Assembly (NCBI GenBank): GCA_029939575.1
Contig: JAOZSR010000009.1
Span: forward strand, 1-64,000
Source of the DNA: Fidelibacterota bacterium
Lineage (GTDB): Bacteria > Fidelibacterota > UBA2242 > JAOZSR01
DNA: 64,000 nucleotides
Direction of reading: 5' to 3'
Shown: positions 39,644-50,522 of the stretch, in pieces
Layout of the letters: each line of letters starts with the position of its first letter
Numbering within the stretch: the stretch's first letter is position 1
Program-made: the position numbers and the translations under genes
Notes under the pieces: generated by a model
The model's database searches: none
What the model was told of the DNA's origin: nothing
Seen by the model: the letters and a program-made list of their open reading frames with translations, nothing else

Positions 39644-42600
39644 CTTGTTTTAGCTATCTTCCCGATTGAACTAGCTGATTTATTATCTTTTCTGGCATAA
39701 ATCTTATAGAAATAAACTCCATTAGCAACAAAATTACCACTGTCATCCAAGCCATCCCAAAGTATTTCGTGATAGCCTCCATCATTCATTGCTAATCCGG
39801 TAGTATAAATGCTATTATTATCAAGAGTTCTAATTAAACGCCCTGATATTGTATAAATACTTATTTTAAAAGTCTCTACTCTTTGAGTTAATTCATATAT
39901 AAACGCTGTCCTGGTTTTAAAAGGATTTGGGAAATTTCCATAATCAAATAATTTCAATTCATTACTAACTATAAATTCAATTCGTTCCGAAGACATATTT
40001 CCGGCAGCATCAAATAAAGTAACATCTATAATATGTTCTCCCCAATCCAATTCAGGTCTGAACCTGGCTGCAATATAATTTCCCTCAATAATGGTATCCG
40101 GCAAACTTAATGAAGAAAAATCCACAGCTACATCATCTAAAAATATTTTTACTCCATCTTTGTCAAATCTAATACCATTTTCATCTTCTGCAACTATAGA
40201 AATATTAGGCCTCCTGGAAACATAGGAATCCTGGAAAAATCTCTGGCCTTCGAGATTTAATTCCAAACCAGGCGACTTATAGTCTTCACACCTTATTAAA
40301 CAAAATTTACCGGCAGAACTTATTTGAGTGGAAAAATTTTGGTTTATTTTTTGGGATTCTTCAATAATCCAGGTTTGCAGATAATAATCCCAACGTCCGA
40401 TCTGTAAATTTTCTATTTCAGAAATTACAGAATCAACTTTTATATTTATTAACATATTTAACTTAGCCTGATAAATATTATTATTAACTTTTAAGCTGTA
40501 TATTTTTTTTGAAATATCAGGGAAAGGTGATATTAGTTCAAAATCAGGTTGATTGGAATTATTTATTAATGAATCTTTGGATAGACAAAATGCAAAAGAA
40601 TCTACAGCACTTTCAGGAGGAATATTACAAGAAAAAAATTGGTCGATACTAATTGTATTATTTTCTATTCCGTTAATTGTTGTCCCAATTCCCGGCAAAA
40701 CCGGAAAAACATTAACAAATATAGTATCGATAAGATGATTATTTGATTCATTTTTTTCTTCGATTTCATTATCAGGATCTACTATTACATTAAATATCTC
40801 GTTTTCAAATCCTAATATTCCGGACATTTTTATTGTTTTACCTCTATTTGGTAAAAGAGTTGTACTCTGTTTTCCAAATAATTCTCCACTTCCCCGTAAA
40901 ATTTTTGTCTGAACATTAATAGTGTCATCACCAAAATAATTTATTTTCACCCATAATTCCGGAAAATCACCTAACTTTTGTTCAATACTTACAGGATAAA
41001 TATCAGGCTCTGTTTTTGTATGTATTGTGTATATGGGACTAACAACTTTTTCTTCATTTTCATCAGTTACTACAAATCGAATGGCTATCAATTTATTTGA
41101 TTGAGATAAAGAAACAGGAGTATTTATCTGCCATCTGTTACCGGATACAAGTGACATCCCAATCGAATCAATAAGTTCACTATTCTGAAAACTAATCACA
41201 TGTTCGATTCCACTTTGATCCAGATATTCATACGCACTAATTGTATCAATTTCACAATATAAATTTGAAAAATTATTCACATCAACTTCAACTCCCAATA
41301 TAAAATTTTCATCTTTATGAGGTCTTGCAGGTATGGAATAAAAATTATAATAATTCAACCCTTTAATATTAAACGCCACCGCTCCATTTACTTGTTCATC
41401 ACCATCATCATTTTTCATAAAATAATTAATATAAGCGTTTCCGGGATCAATTCCGGCTGGAAGAGTAAGATTATAAGACCAGGTATTAGATGTGATTTTC
41501 GACGATAAGGGTTCTTCAAGTAATCGGATTTTATTTCTGTCATAAATATTTACAAAAGCCTGGCCATCGGAAAATGGTAGTTTTCCATTTAATGTTATAT
41601 TATCTCCAGGTTCAGGACTATCTTTGTTGATTTCAACCTCAACTTTATCTCTCGTAAAAGGAATTTTAACAGTTGGATCGCCAATCAGGTTAAAAGCATT
41701 CATAAGCGACATTTTTAAATAGTCAAAATAATTTTCAGCCAAATATTTTATTTTTGCTGTTTGAATAGCCTGTCCAACAGTCATTCCAGGAGTAAATATC
41801 ACATCGTAAAAAGGTTTGGCAAGTAAGTAATCATTCTTGATCCAACCTACACTACTGGAACCCCACAAACCAATAGCACCTCCGTTTTCAGCTAATAAAA
41901 GATACATTCCAAGACCAGATAAGTTTGCAAAATCTCCGGTAAAACAAGTCATACTAGTAATAAAAGGTAATCTGTCGTAATTATCTAAACTTGAAATATG
42001 AGATGTATTAAAAAGCGAACGATCAGCCCAAACAGCGCCTCCTCCATGTCCCATGTAATTTATTAGTGATAATCCCCTGTTGAATAATGAAATTAAAGTA
42101 TCTGAGCCACCCCAAAATTGTGTTCCCTCATTCGATGGATTGACATAAATACGATTCACTCCATAATCTTTTTCGATTTGTGTGTAAATCATTTCTTCTG
42201 ATTGATTTTTGAATTGATCTTCATATCCAGCAATAAATAATAATTCATTTTTCCAGAAACCGGAAAAAGAGTTTTTGTCATAACTAATTCTTTTTTCTAT
42301 TAACAATTCCAATTCATCTTTCGTTGAACAGGGCCAACGTCCAATCGCAAATTCAGGAATATTTTCATTTTCACCCACAAGTGTATACCAATGATCTGAT
42401 ACACAGGCACCATATTTATAAGATTGAAAAAATAAACTTGGAATTGTTGCTTCTCTCATAATCCTGGCATCCCCAATTAACAAAACATGAGTCAAATCTG
42501 TACTCCAGTTATTTTTGGCATACTTAAAATAGTCTTTCAATGCAAAAGGACTAATTATTCCAAAGTTAAATTCATTATAAATATCAGAGATAGTTTGAAC

Positions 42601-44502
42601 AACCGGGTGATATCCAATTTCTTCATAAAATTCAAGTAATTCATTTATTTCATTCTGCCACATATCTTTTATAATAATTATTAAATCACCCTCTTTAGAA
42701 GACTCTCTGATTCCTAAAAGAGTATCAGGTTGAATTAATAAAGGTGTTAAAATCCCATCTCCTGATGCGGCAAAATAAAGAGTTGAATCATTATGAACAT
42801 AATCTTCAAGATACAATGAATAGGTTTCATAATGGCGATTATAATTAATATCAAAATCAATCATTCGGCTTTTACCAACTTTGTAAACTGAAATTTCCGG
42901 ATTATCAAAATTGTCTATAGAAAAATGATATAAACCTTCCGGATAACCTTTTGGGGGAAGAAAGTCAATAAAATCATCCCGGGCTTTATATAACCTATGA
43001 TACTGTATCTTTAAATAATCAAATAAAACCTTATCATATTTTGCAGTTGCATCATCGCCGACAACAGAAATTTGAATCTCATTGATTCCGTTTTGTAGAT
43101 AATTGTTAAATAAAACAGTCGATAATTCATTACGAATAACATGAAGTTTCTGATCAGACCATTGGCCGGAAGCAGTAAAATAATTATTAATGTGAATATC
43201 TACATCGTGATGATATTCCTGATATGTTAATCCGTGCATCCCAACTTCCACATTAAAGGCTTTTGTAGAATTTATATTGGGATGAATTAAATCAAATAAA
43301 TAATCTTTTTTGGTTCCGGTATTTATCCCGGAGTCAAAAAACCAATGGTCTCTGATAAATGTTGGATGATCTGTATCTACCCTGCCTAATCTTGCAAAAT
43401 AATCATTTTTTTCAAAATGTTGAGTATATAAATAATCTTTGGAATATATAGCATTATCTGCTGAAACTGTAGGCTTTGCTGATTCTTCGGCATAGCGCAA
43501 CCCATCGTCAAATCCCCATGATAGCCAATAAACATTTTTATTTGTAAATGGATCATATTCATATTCAGCAACACTATTACGATTACGAAACCCTACAAAT
43601 TCTATATAATCACTATTATTAAAAACACCATCCGATTCACCACTGACAAATATTGGAATTTCAACTCCCCTATTTCTGAGACAAAAAGTTCGTGGGTCAA
43701 GATTTTTGAAAACCGCACCGTCATCAACCAGGCTTTTCTTTGTAAGACGATAAATTCCGTCCCTATCAACAATAATTTTTATTTGTTGCTTCCCAATAAG
43801 CGGATTTAATACTGCTTTTGGAAAATGTTGAAATTGCTTTGTTCTTATATTTTGCTGCAAAAACCCCAGTGAAGAAAAAATTGGATTATTTTGTGATTTA
43901 ATTACCCCGTTTATTTTATTCCCCGACTGGATTGACACGCTCAACGTTATATTTTTATAATATTTTATTGCCAAGCCATCATTAATAATTTTATAGGGAT
44001 AGAAAATAATTTTAGAAATTGGTGCTCCATTAAGATATCCAACAAATTCAACGGAAACACTTTGTTTTGATGATTGGTAAACGGGATGAATTTCATTATC
44101 ATAATCATTGTTATTACCAGGCTCACCATCTTTTGGAATTTCATAAAATATTTTTATAGGCGCGGGTAATGTCTCGACAATTTCATCGGAGCCGTGAAAT
44201 CCGGTAGTAATTTCATCGGGCAAAGCATTTATCATTTTTACAAAAAATGGAATTTCCGGATATCCTATCCTGGCTTCTATGTTCAATTGTGGTACTACCA
44301 ATTGACATTTTGCTTCAACATCATTCCCTGATATGATAAATTCAGGCTTTGGTATCTTAGTTTCCAAAGTCCATATATTTTCACTTTGCCATTGACCATT
44401 AAAATTGGTTGGAGTACAAAATAATCTACTTGCTATCAATAATAATAAAACTGAAATAATATTCAGTTTTACTTGAAAAAAAAATTTGTTTTTGCCAAAC
44501 AT
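39640..44502 (-). CDS. PorU-like C25 (gingipain-type) cysteine peptidase with FlgD-like C-terminus
   Basis: 1620 residues. A signal sequence (about 8-30) is followed by an N-terminal propeptide/beta region. The C25 peptidase domain (about 630-980) has VLLIGDARIMREATIPSLFF, EFAIGRWPCSTKDEL, the catalytic His in INYMGHGGG (about 819) and the catalytic Cys in FITSMTCFTGDFAN (about 853). CARDB-like and other beta domains follow. The C-terminus (NPFKTRTAFIYEL, KISIYTISGRLIRTL, ILWDGLDDSGN, GVYFYKIYARKD) is a FlgD-like/type IX sorting-type domain. PorU in type IX secretion removes sorting domains and attaches proteins to the surface. Whether this protein does the same here is inference. It overlaps cdaA by TAATG. 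Confidence 0.85.
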   Translation of the reverse strand: MFGKNKFFFQVKLNIISVLLLLIASRLFCTPTNFNGQWQSENIWTLETKIPKPEFIISGNDVEAKCQLVVPQLNIEARIGYPEIPFFVKMINALPDEITTGFHGSDEIVETLPAPIKIFYEIPKDGEPGNNNDYDNEIHPVYQSSKQSVSVEFVGYLNGAPISKIIFYPYKIINDGLAIKYYKNITLSVSIQSGNKINGVIKSQNNPIFSSLGFLQQNIRTKQFQHFPKAVLNPLIGKQQIKIIVDRDGIYRLTKKSLVDDGAVFKNLDPRTFCLRNRGVEIPIFVSGESDGVFNNSDYIEFVGFRNRNSVAEYEYDPFTNKNVYWLSWGFDDGLRYAEESAKPTVSADNAIYSKDYLYTQHFEKNDYFARLGRVDTDHPTFIRDHWFFDSGINTGTKKDYLFDLIHPNINSTKAFNVEVGMHGLTYQEYHHDVDIHINNYFTASGQWSDQKLHVIRNELSTVLFNNYLQNGINEIQISVVGDDATAKYDKVLFDYLKIQYHRLYKARDDFIDFLPPKGYPEGLYHFSIDNFDNPEISVYKVGKSRMIDFDINYNRHYETYSLYLEDYVHNDSTLYFAASGDGILTPLLIQPDTLLGIRESSKEGDLIIIIKDMWQNEINELLEFYEEIGYHPVVQTISDIYNEFNFGIISPFALKDYFKYAKNNWSTDLTHVLLIGDARIMREATIPSLFFQSYKYGACVSDHWYTLVGENENIPEFAIGRWPCSTKDELELLIEKRISYDKNSFSGFWKNELLFIAGYEDQFKNQSEEMIYTQIEKDYGVNRIYVNPSNEGTQFWGGSDTLISLFNRGLSLINYMGHGGGAVWADRSLFNTSHISSLDNYDRLPFITSMTCFTGDFANLSGLGMYLLLAENGGAIGLWGSSSVGWIKNDYLLAKPFYDVIFTPGMTVGQAIQTAKIKYLAENYFDYLKMSLMNAFNLIGDPTVKIPFTRDKVEVEINKDSPEPGDNITLNGKLPFSDGQAFVNIYDRNKIRLLEEPLSSKITSNTWSYNLTLPAGIDPGNAYINYFMKNDDGDEQVNGAVAFNIKGLNYYNFYSIPARPHKDENFILGVEVDVNNFSNLYCEIDTISAYEYLDQSGIEHVISFQNSELIDSIGMSLVSGNRWQINTPVSLSQSNKLIAIRFVVTDENEEKVVSPIYTIHTKTEPDIYPVSIEQKLGDFPELWVKINYFGDDTINVQTKILRGSGELFGKQSTTLLPNRGKTIKMSGILGFENEIFNVIVDPDNEIEEKNESNNHLIDTIFVNVFPVLPGIGTTINGIENNTISIDQFFSCNIPPESAVDSFAFCLSKDSLINNSNQPDFELISPFPDISKKIYSLKVNNNIYQAKLNMLINIKVDSVISEIENLQIGRWDYYLQTWIIEESQKINQNFSTQISSAGKFCLIRCEDYKSPGLELNLEGQRFFQDSYVSRRPNISIVAEDENGIRFDKDGVKIFLDDVAVDFSSLSLPDTIIEGNYIAARFRPELDWGEHIIDVTLFDAAGNMSSERIEFIVSNELKLFDYGNFPNPFKTRTAFIYELTQRVETFKISIYTISGRLIRTLDNNSIYTTGLAMNDGGYHEILWDGLDDSGNFVANGVYFYKIYARKDNKSASSIGKIAKTR

Positions 44503-45281
44503 TATTTTTTTTCTTCTAAACCTGTAAAAAATAATTTATTTAAAAGCCCCCTCAACATATCTTCATCAACATTCCGATAAAACATACCACTATGTGCAAG
44601 AGCAACTTTTTGGGTTTCCTCGGAGATAACAACAATAATTGCATCTGATTCTTCTGCCATTCCCAGGGCTGCTCTATGTCTGGTTCCCATTAAAGGGTCT
44701 AAATCCGGATTAGAAGAAAGCGGTAAAATACAACCGGCTGCTTCAATAATATCATTTTGTATAATTACAGCACCATCGTGTAATGGCGAATTTGGATTGA
44801 ATATTGAAATTAATAAGCCCGTTGAGATTTTTGCATTAAGTTCTGTTGAATTTTCTTTGATATTTTTCAAACTGTTCTCTTTTGAAAGTACAATCAATCC
44901 TCCCCATTTTCTACGCACAAGTTCCTGGGTGGCTTCTACCGTTTCATTTATTGTTTTAGAGCGAGGTTCATGAAAAATTGTTCTGAATAATCGGTTTTGC
45001 CCTATGTTTATCAAAATTCTTCTTAACTCAGGTTGAAATACAATTACAAAGGCAATTACCCAGACTGTTTGAACTTTCCCCATAATCCAACCCAAACTTT
45101 GCAAATGTAAAACCCTGGAAGCGATAGTTAGCAGAACAATTAAAGCAAGGCCGATTAACATCTGTGCGGCTCGTGAACCTTTAAAAAATTCATATAATTT
45201 ATAAAAAATCAAAAATACAATAATTATATCAATTATGTCCAGGATAGATATGGTAATAAATTTTATTGTAAATAAATCCAT
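44502..45281 (-). CDS. cdaA: Diadenylate cyclase CdaA (c-di-AMP synthase)
   Basis: 259 residues. Three N-terminal membrane segments (about 10-30, 40-58, 68-85) are followed by the DisA_N/DAC domain (about 100-240) with catalytic SPLHDGAVII (DGA) and GTRHRAALGM (RHR). It makes c-di-AMP from two ATP. CdaA commonly sits near folP and ftsH; here it follows folP with a TGATG overlap and precedes the PorU-like gene by TAATG. No CdaR gene is present. Confidence 0.95.
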   Translation of the reverse strand: MDLFTIKFITISILDIIDIIIVFLIFYKLYEFFKGSRAAQMLIGLALIVLLTIASRVLHLQSLGWIMGKVQTVWVIAFVIVFQPELRRILINIGQNRLFRTIFHEPRSKTINETVEATQELVRRKWGGLIVLSKENSLKNIKENSTELNAKISTGLLISIFNPNSPLHDGAVIIQNDIIEAAGCILPLSSNPDLDPLMGTRHRAALGMAEESDAIIVVISEETQKVALAHSGMFYRNVDEDMLRGLLNKLFFTGLEEKK

Positions 45282-46471
45282 CAGGCCTTCCCAATAATTT
45301 TATCAATTACTTTAATGGTACGATAAGTTGACTTAATATCATGGACACGGACAAAATCCGCACCATTCATAACTGCAACACTCACAGAAGCCAGGCTTCC
45401 CTCTAAACGTTCTCCCACAGGAAGATCAAGAAGATTTCCGATAAATGATTTTCTTGAAGGACCTACCAGGAGTGGAATTAATAGCGACTTAAATTCTTCG
45501 AGATATTTAAGAATTATAAAATTATCCTCCCATTTCTTACCAAAACCAATTCCCGGATCAATTAGAAGACGTTGTCTATCGATTCCAACACTTTCAGCTA
45601 GTTCTACAGAAGTTCTGAGAAAAGACAATATTTCATCAATTATATTTTCATATATTGGATTTTTCTGCATATTACGTGGATTGCCTTTTATGTGCATTAA
45701 ACAAGCAGATGCTTTATATTTTTTGATAGTATTAACCATTTGAGAATCAAATGTCAACCCACTAATATCATTTACTAAATTTGCTCCATTATCAAGAGCA
45801 GCTTCCGCTACTTTTGATTTATAAGTATCAATAGAGATTGGAATATTTGTCTGCAATTTTATTTCTTTGATTACTGGAATAACACGATTTAGTTCAGTTT
45901 CCAAATCAACAGCTTCTGCCCCGGGTCTGGTTGATTCTCCACCAATATCAATGATATCCGCACCATCTTTTTCCATTTGAATTGCCGTTGAAACAGCACT
46001 TTTTATGTCTATATATTTTCCTCCGTCAGAAAAAGAATCAGGAGTTACGTTCAATATTCCCATAATATGAGTTTTGCGAGACAGATTCAATTCTCTTTGT
46101 CCAAGCCTAAAAATTTTGTCCCTCTTAATATTATCAAAAAAATCAAGCAAATCCTGTCGTAATTTTTTTAATCCAAAATCCTGGCCGGCTAATCCTTTTA
46201 TAAGTTCTGAATACTGTTTTCTTGTACCCATCAATATTATTGGAGCTTTATCAATAGAACAATTCACAACTCCACGGGATACAGCACAATCGCCACCTTT
46301 TGAAAGCATTAGTTGCTTAATAATATTTCCCGCAGGAGCAGAAATATCCGGAATTTTTAATAAGATGAAATCTCCCTTAGGCAGCATTTTCTCTATTCCG
46401 GTTTTATCAACCGCAAACTGCTCCATTTCTTGTTTCAGATGAGCAGAATCATTTATCCGGATTATCCTCAA
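45281..46471 (-). CDS. folP: Dihydropteroate synthase with N-terminal extension
   Basis: 396 residues. The N-terminal 130 residues (DKTGIEKMLPKGDFILLKI, GGDCAVSRGVVNCSI) are an extension seen in several non-proteobacterial FolP proteins. The DHPS TIM barrel follows: HIMGILNVTPDSFSDGGKY, DIIDIGGESTRPGA, NLVNDISGL, LIDPGIGFGKKWEDN and VRVHDIKS at the end. It condenses pABA with dihydropterin pyrophosphate in folate synthesis. The TTG start overlaps the end of ftsH by 23 bases and is supported because it preserves the family's N-terminal pattern. Confidence 0.93.
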   Translation of the reverse strand: MRIIRINDSAHLKQEMEQFAVDKTGIEKMLPKGDFILLKIPDISAPAGNIIKQLMLSKGGDCAVSRGVVNCSIDKAPIILMGTRKQYSELIKGLAGQDFGLKKLRQDLLDFFDNIKRDKIFRLGQRELNLSRKTHIMGILNVTPDSFSDGGKYIDIKSAVSTAIQMEKDGADIIDIGGESTRPGAEAVDLETELNRVIPVIKEIKLQTNIPISIDTYKSKVAEAALDNGANLVNDISGLTFDSQMVNTIKKYKASACLMHIKGNPRNMQKNPIYENIIDEILSFLRTSVELAESVGIDRQRLLIDPGIGFGKKWEDNFIILKYLEEFKSLLIPLLVGPSRKSFIGNLLDLPVGERLEGSLASVSVAVMNGADFVRVHDIKSTYRTIKVIDKIIGKA

Positions 46472-48557
46472 CTTCAGAATCGTCCTCTATATTTTTTTCG
46501 TTTTTATCATTCTCAGCCACTATTTGTTTTTCTTGTTCATCAACTATTTTAGCATCTACTTTATCTTCAGTATTTTTCTTCTTTTTAGGTAAAGGTTTAT
46601 CCAGTTCTTTTTCTTTTAATAGAATCTTTATTTCCTCTCCGGAAATAACTTCATGATCCAACAAGGTAATAGCAATTAATTTTAGATCATCAAGATTATC
46701 CAATAAAACATTTTTTGCTTTGTTTTCCGCATCTTCGATGATTTTTCTTACTTCTTTATCAATTAATTTAGCGGTTTCTTCACTATAATCACGATGTTGA
46801 GATATTTCACGTCCAAGAAAAATTTCCTGCTTTTTCTTTCCAAAAGTCAGAGGCCCAAGTTGGTCACTCATTCCCCATTCACAAACCATTTTTCTTGAAA
46901 GTGTGGCTGCTCGCTCAATATCATTCCCGGCACCAGTACTCAATTCATTAAAAATAATTTGTTCTGCTGCCCTACCTCCCAATAAAATGCTTAATTGAGT
47001 TTGAATATATTTTCTGGAGTAATTATGACGTTCATCAATTGGTAACTGGTGCGTAACTCCTAAAGCTCTGCCTCGTGGTACAATCGAAACTTTATGAATT
47101 GGGTCTGCATCAGGCAATAAAGTTGCAACCAGAGCATGACCGGCTTCATGATATGCTGTAAGTTCCTTTTCTTTTTCAGAAATTACCATGCTTCTGCGCT
47201 CAGTTCCCATCATGACCTTATCTTTTGCATCTTCAAAATCGTCCATTTCAACAGATTTCTTTTCTTTCCTTGCAGCTAATAAAGCTGCTTCATTTACCAG
47301 GTTAGCCAGATCTGCACCAACTAAACCCGGAGTTCCTTTTGCAATTGTTTTTAAAATAACATCTTTTGCCAACGGAATTTTTTTGGTATGAACTCTTAAA
47401 ACACCTTCACGCCCTTTTACATCCGGTGCATCTACAACTATCTGCCTGTCAAACCTTCCCGGTCTTAACAAAGCGTTATCAAGGACATCCGGTCTGTTTG
47501 TAGCGGCAATGATAATAATATTGGTTTTTTCATCAAACCCATCCATTTCTACCAATAATTGATTTAATGTTTGTTCTCTTTCGTCATGACCACCACCAAG
47601 GCCGGCTCCACGATGCCTTCCAACAGCATCTATTTCATCAATAAATACTATACAAGGCGCATTCTTTTTACCCTGTTCAAATAAATCCCTAACTCTGGAT
47701 GCACCAACTCCAACAAACATTTCCACAAAGTCAGCTCCACTAATACTGAAAAATGGCACTCCGGCTTCTCCGGCCACGGCTTTTGCCAGGAGAGTTTTTC
47801 CTGTTCCCGGAGGTCCCAGCAACAATGCACCTTTTGGTATTTTTCCACCAAGACGGGCGAATTTTTTCGGCGCCTGCAAAAATTCAATAACCTCTTGCAA
47901 TTCCTCCTTTGCCTCTTCACAACCGGCAACATCATCAAAGGTTACCTTTGGCCTGTCAGCTGTCCATAATTTTGCCCGGCTTTTTCCAAATCCAAAAACA
48001 CCCTTATTATTTTGTCCCTGCATTTTTTTAATTAAAAATAACCAAATTCCAATAAAGACAACCCATGGCAACATATTGACCAGGATAGTTGTCCACTGAG
48101 TTTGTTTTCTTTTAAAATTATATTGAACATTATTTTCATCCCATAATTTTAACATCTCTGTGTCAACCTGGGGTGGTAAATAAATAAAAAATCTTTTGAT
48201 TTCTTCAACCCGTCCACCAATCTCCAGAGAACTACTTTCGATCAATTCTCCATGAAATTCACCATCAATAATCGTGGCTTTTTTAATGTTTTTGGATAAT
48301 AATTCTTTTTTATATTGGGGATATGTAATTTCTACCTCTTCCTTCACTCCTCTGCTTAAAATACCAAATAAAAAAAGTGAACTGATTGCAATAATCACCC
48401 ACATAATAATGGTTTTTGATCCTTTTTTCCACTGGAAATCATCATTATCATTAGGTTTGTTATTTCCGGAATCATCTTTATTAAAATTCAAAAAATTTTT
48501 CCCTGATTTTTTCTTTTCTTCGTTTTCCTGAAAAATTATATGCTGTTGTTCTTTCAT
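46449..48557 (-). CDS. ftsH: ATP-dependent zinc metalloprotease FtsH
   Basis: 702 residues. Two N-terminal membrane segments (about 50-67 and 150-170) flank the periplasmic domain. The AAA+ domain has Walker [20 protein letters not shown], Walker [14 protein letters not shown] and the SRH near [17 protein letters not shown]. The zinc protease motif is HEAGH (in [15 protein letters not shown]). The acidic, Lys-rich tail is long. It degrades membrane and regulatory proteins. It lies between hpt and folP; tilS-hpt-ftsH is a widely conserved order. Confidence 0.97.
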   Translation of the reverse strand: MKEQQHIIFQENEEKKKSGKNFLNFNKDDSGNNKPNDNDDFQWKKGSKTIIMWVIIAISSLFLFGILSRGVKEEVEITYPQYKKELLSKNIKKATIIDGEFHGELIESSSLEIGGRVEEIKRFFIYLPPQVDTEMLKLWDENNVQYNFKRKQTQWTTILVNMLPWVVFIGIWLFLIKKMQGQNNKGVFGFGKSRAKLWTADRPKVTFDDVAGCEEAKEELQEVIEFLQAPKKFARLGGKIPKGALLLGPPGTGKTLLAKAVAGEAGVPFFSISGADFVEMFVGVGASRVRDLFEQGKKNAPCIVFIDEIDAVGRHRGAGLGGGHDEREQTLNQLLVEMDGFDEKTNIIIIAATNRPDVLDNALLRPGRFDRQIVVDAPDVKGREGVLRVHTKKIPLAKDVILKTIAKGTPGLVGADLANLVNEAALLAARKEKKSVEMDDFEDAKDKVMMGTERRSMVISEKEKELTAYHEAGHALVATLLPDADPIHKVSIVPRGRALGVTHQLPIDERHNYSRKYIQTQLSILLGGRAAEQIIFNELSTGAGNDIERAATLSRKMVCEWGMSDQLGPLTFGKKKQEIFLGREISQHRDYSEETAKLIDKEVRKIIEDAENKAKNVLLDNLDDLKLIAITLLDHEVISGEEIKILLKEKELDKPLPKKKKNTEDKVDAKIVDEQEKQIVAENDKNEKNIEDDSEVEDNPDK

Positions 48558-48580
48558 AATTTAATATTACCTTTTCTAAT

Positions 48581-49138
48581 TTATTGTAAAGCGTATATTG
48601 ATTTAAGATTACGTAATTTTTGTGCCAAATCAAGACCATAACCAATAACAAATTTTTCCGGGATTGTAAATCCTACATAATCAATCGGAAAATCAACTTT
48701 TGTATGTTCTTTAATTAATAAAGTTGCAATTTTTACTGATTTTGTACCACATTCTTCCATTCTTTTCTTTAAGAATTTTATTGACAAACCAGAATCAATA
48801 ATATCTTCAACAATTAAAACATCTCGTCCGAATATATCACAACTTATATCCTTTAACAACCTGACTGTTCCGCTGGTTTTGACATCATTATTGTAAGATG
48901 ATATTTTAATAAAATCAATTTCACTATCCATATCCAATTCTCTAAAAAGATCAGACATAAAAAGTATGCAACCATTTAAAACGCCGATAATAATTGGAGA
49001 ACTCCCATGATAATCTTTAGTGATTTTTTTACCAAGTTCTTTAACCCTATCATGAATTGCCTCTTCAGAGATTAGAAGTTTTGCTTTTCTTCCTGAATAT
49101 TCTCCAAATTTTTCACCTAATATAAACTCATTTCTCAT
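48581..49138 (-). CDS. hpt: Hypoxanthine phosphoribosyltransferase
   Basis: 185 residues, the usual length. The PRPP-binding loop is VLIVEDIIDSGLSIKFL. Upstream are the VLNGCILFMSDLFREL and IDFIKISSYNND segments, and DYVGFTIPEKFVIGYGLDLA closes the site. It salvages hypoxanthine and guanine to IMP and GMP. It lies between tilS (4-base gap) and ftsH (23 bases). Confidence 0.96.
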   Translation of the reverse strand: MRNEFILGEKFGEYSGRKAKLLISEEAIHDRVKELGKKITKDYHGSSPIIIGVLNGCILFMSDLFRELDMDSEIDFIKISSYNNDVKTSGTVRLLKDISCDIFGRDVLIVEDIIDSGLSIKFLKKRMEECGTKSVKIATLLIKEHTKVDFPIDYVGFTIPEKFVIGYGLDLAQKLRNLKSIYALQ

Positions 49139-49142
49139 TTTT

Positions 49143-50519
49143 TTATCCTTTAAACACTAATTTTAAAATATTTTTAGTGCTGTCTGTTACTTTAAATTCA
49201 TCTGATAATTTTAATCCACACACCCAAATTATTTTCCCATTCGACTCAAGGATCGGGATAATATTTTTCTCCAGGCGTGGAATTTTTTTATCAACAAATA
49301 TATCACTCAATTTTTTTCTATTGGAAAATCCAAGAGGTTTGATTTTATCTCCCGGTTTCCAGTGCCTCAAAATTAACTTTCCCTGTGCTTTTTCCAAATC
49401 AATAAATTCAATATTCCGATTATTTTTATTATTCTCTATTTCTGATTTACTCCCGGTTTCACAATGAAATTCAAAACAGTTATTTTTATATTTTTCACCT
49501 ACTTCAATTATAATATTATCCCACTCGCTGGCGGATTTATTAACAAATACCAGTTTTCCTCTATCAATATTTGCTATGAGCCCATTATTTAATTCGATAA
49601 TTTTACTGCTTTTATGACTTTTCAATTGTTGTAACAGTCTATCCATCGATTCAAAATTTATAGATTCAGCGAATTTATTGAATCTTATTGACACCTTATT
49701 AATAATCTCTTTTTTAACAGCTGTAAAATAATTATTTAACAAAGAAATATCAAGAACAATGTGAAATTGGGATTCTTCAATAATTACTTTTTGAATTTCA
49801 GAATATGCGATATTTTTTATTAATTGGTTTGCCTCATCCGTAATTCGTGAAAAATTATCTAGTGCTGTTAAAAATCCAGGATTGATTTTTGATATTATCG
49901 GAATCATTGAATTTCTGATAATATTACGTTGGCACAATTCTTCAAAATTCGTATGGTCTTCACTGAAATTAATTCCATTCTCTTTGGCATATTTATACAA
50001 CTCTAATTTCCTGGCAAATCTTAATGGTCTGATAATATTATCTCGCTTAAAAGGGATTCCGCGCATTCCATTCAATCCGGTACCTTTGATTATTCGCAAC
50101 AACAAAGTTTCTATATGATCGTCTAAAGTATGAGCTGTTGCAATTACAGATTTTTCAAAACTTTTGGCTATATTATTAAAAAAATTATATCTAAGTTCCC
50201 GTCCAGCCATTTCAAGCGATAAATTATTTTTTTTGCTATATTCTCGAGTATTAACTTTTTCTATTTTTAAATTAATATTCTTTGATTTACAAAATTCAAC
50301 AACATTATTCTCATCATCATCTGCTTTTTGTCCACGTAATTCGTGATTCAGATGTGCTGCGATCAATTTGATTCCTTTTTGATTACAATATTTTGATAAT
50401 ATATCAACCATTGTAATTGAATCAACACCTCCTGATAATCCCGCGATAATCACTTTTTTATCGCTGAAAAGATCATTTTCTGCTTCAAAATCCAGAAATT
50501 TTTTGTATAAATCACTCAT
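49143..50519 (-). CDS. tilS: tRNA(Ile)-lysidine synthase
   Basis: 458 residues. The PP-loop is VIIAGLSGGVDSITMVDIL near residue 30. ATAHTLDDHIETLLLRIIKGTGLNGMRGI is the conserved downstream stretch of the ATP-pyrophosphatase domain, split here for length into its ATAHTLDDH and GTGLNGMRGI parts. The C-terminal TilS domain contains RHWKPGDKIKPLGF near residue 390. It converts the wobble C of the AUA-reading tRNA-Ile to lysidine and is essential in most bacteria. It is 3 bases after the MBL hydrolase gene. Confidence 0.96.
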   Translation of the reverse strand: MSDLYKKFLDFEAENDLFSDKKVIIAGLSGGVDSITMVDILSKYCNQKGIKLIAAHLNHELRGQKADDDENNVVEFCKSKNINLKIEKVNTREYSKKNNLSLEMAGRELRYNFFNNIAKSFEKSVIATAHTLDDHIETLLLRIIKGTGLNGMRGIPFKRDNIIRPLRFARKLELYKYAKENGINFSEDHTNFEELCQRNIIRNSMIPIISKINPGFLTALDNFSRITDEANQLIKNIAYSEIQKVIIEESQFHIVLDISLLNNYFTAVKKEIINKVSIRFNKFAESINFESMDRLLQQLKSHKSSKIIELNNGLIANIDRGKLVFVNKSASEWDNIIIEVGEKYKNNCFEFHCETGSKSEIENNKNNRNIEFIDLEKAQGKLILRHWKPGDKIKPLGFSNRKKLSDIFVDKKIPRLEKNIIPILESNGKIIWVCGLKLSDEFKVTDSTKNILKLVFKG

Positions 50520-50522
50520 AAA

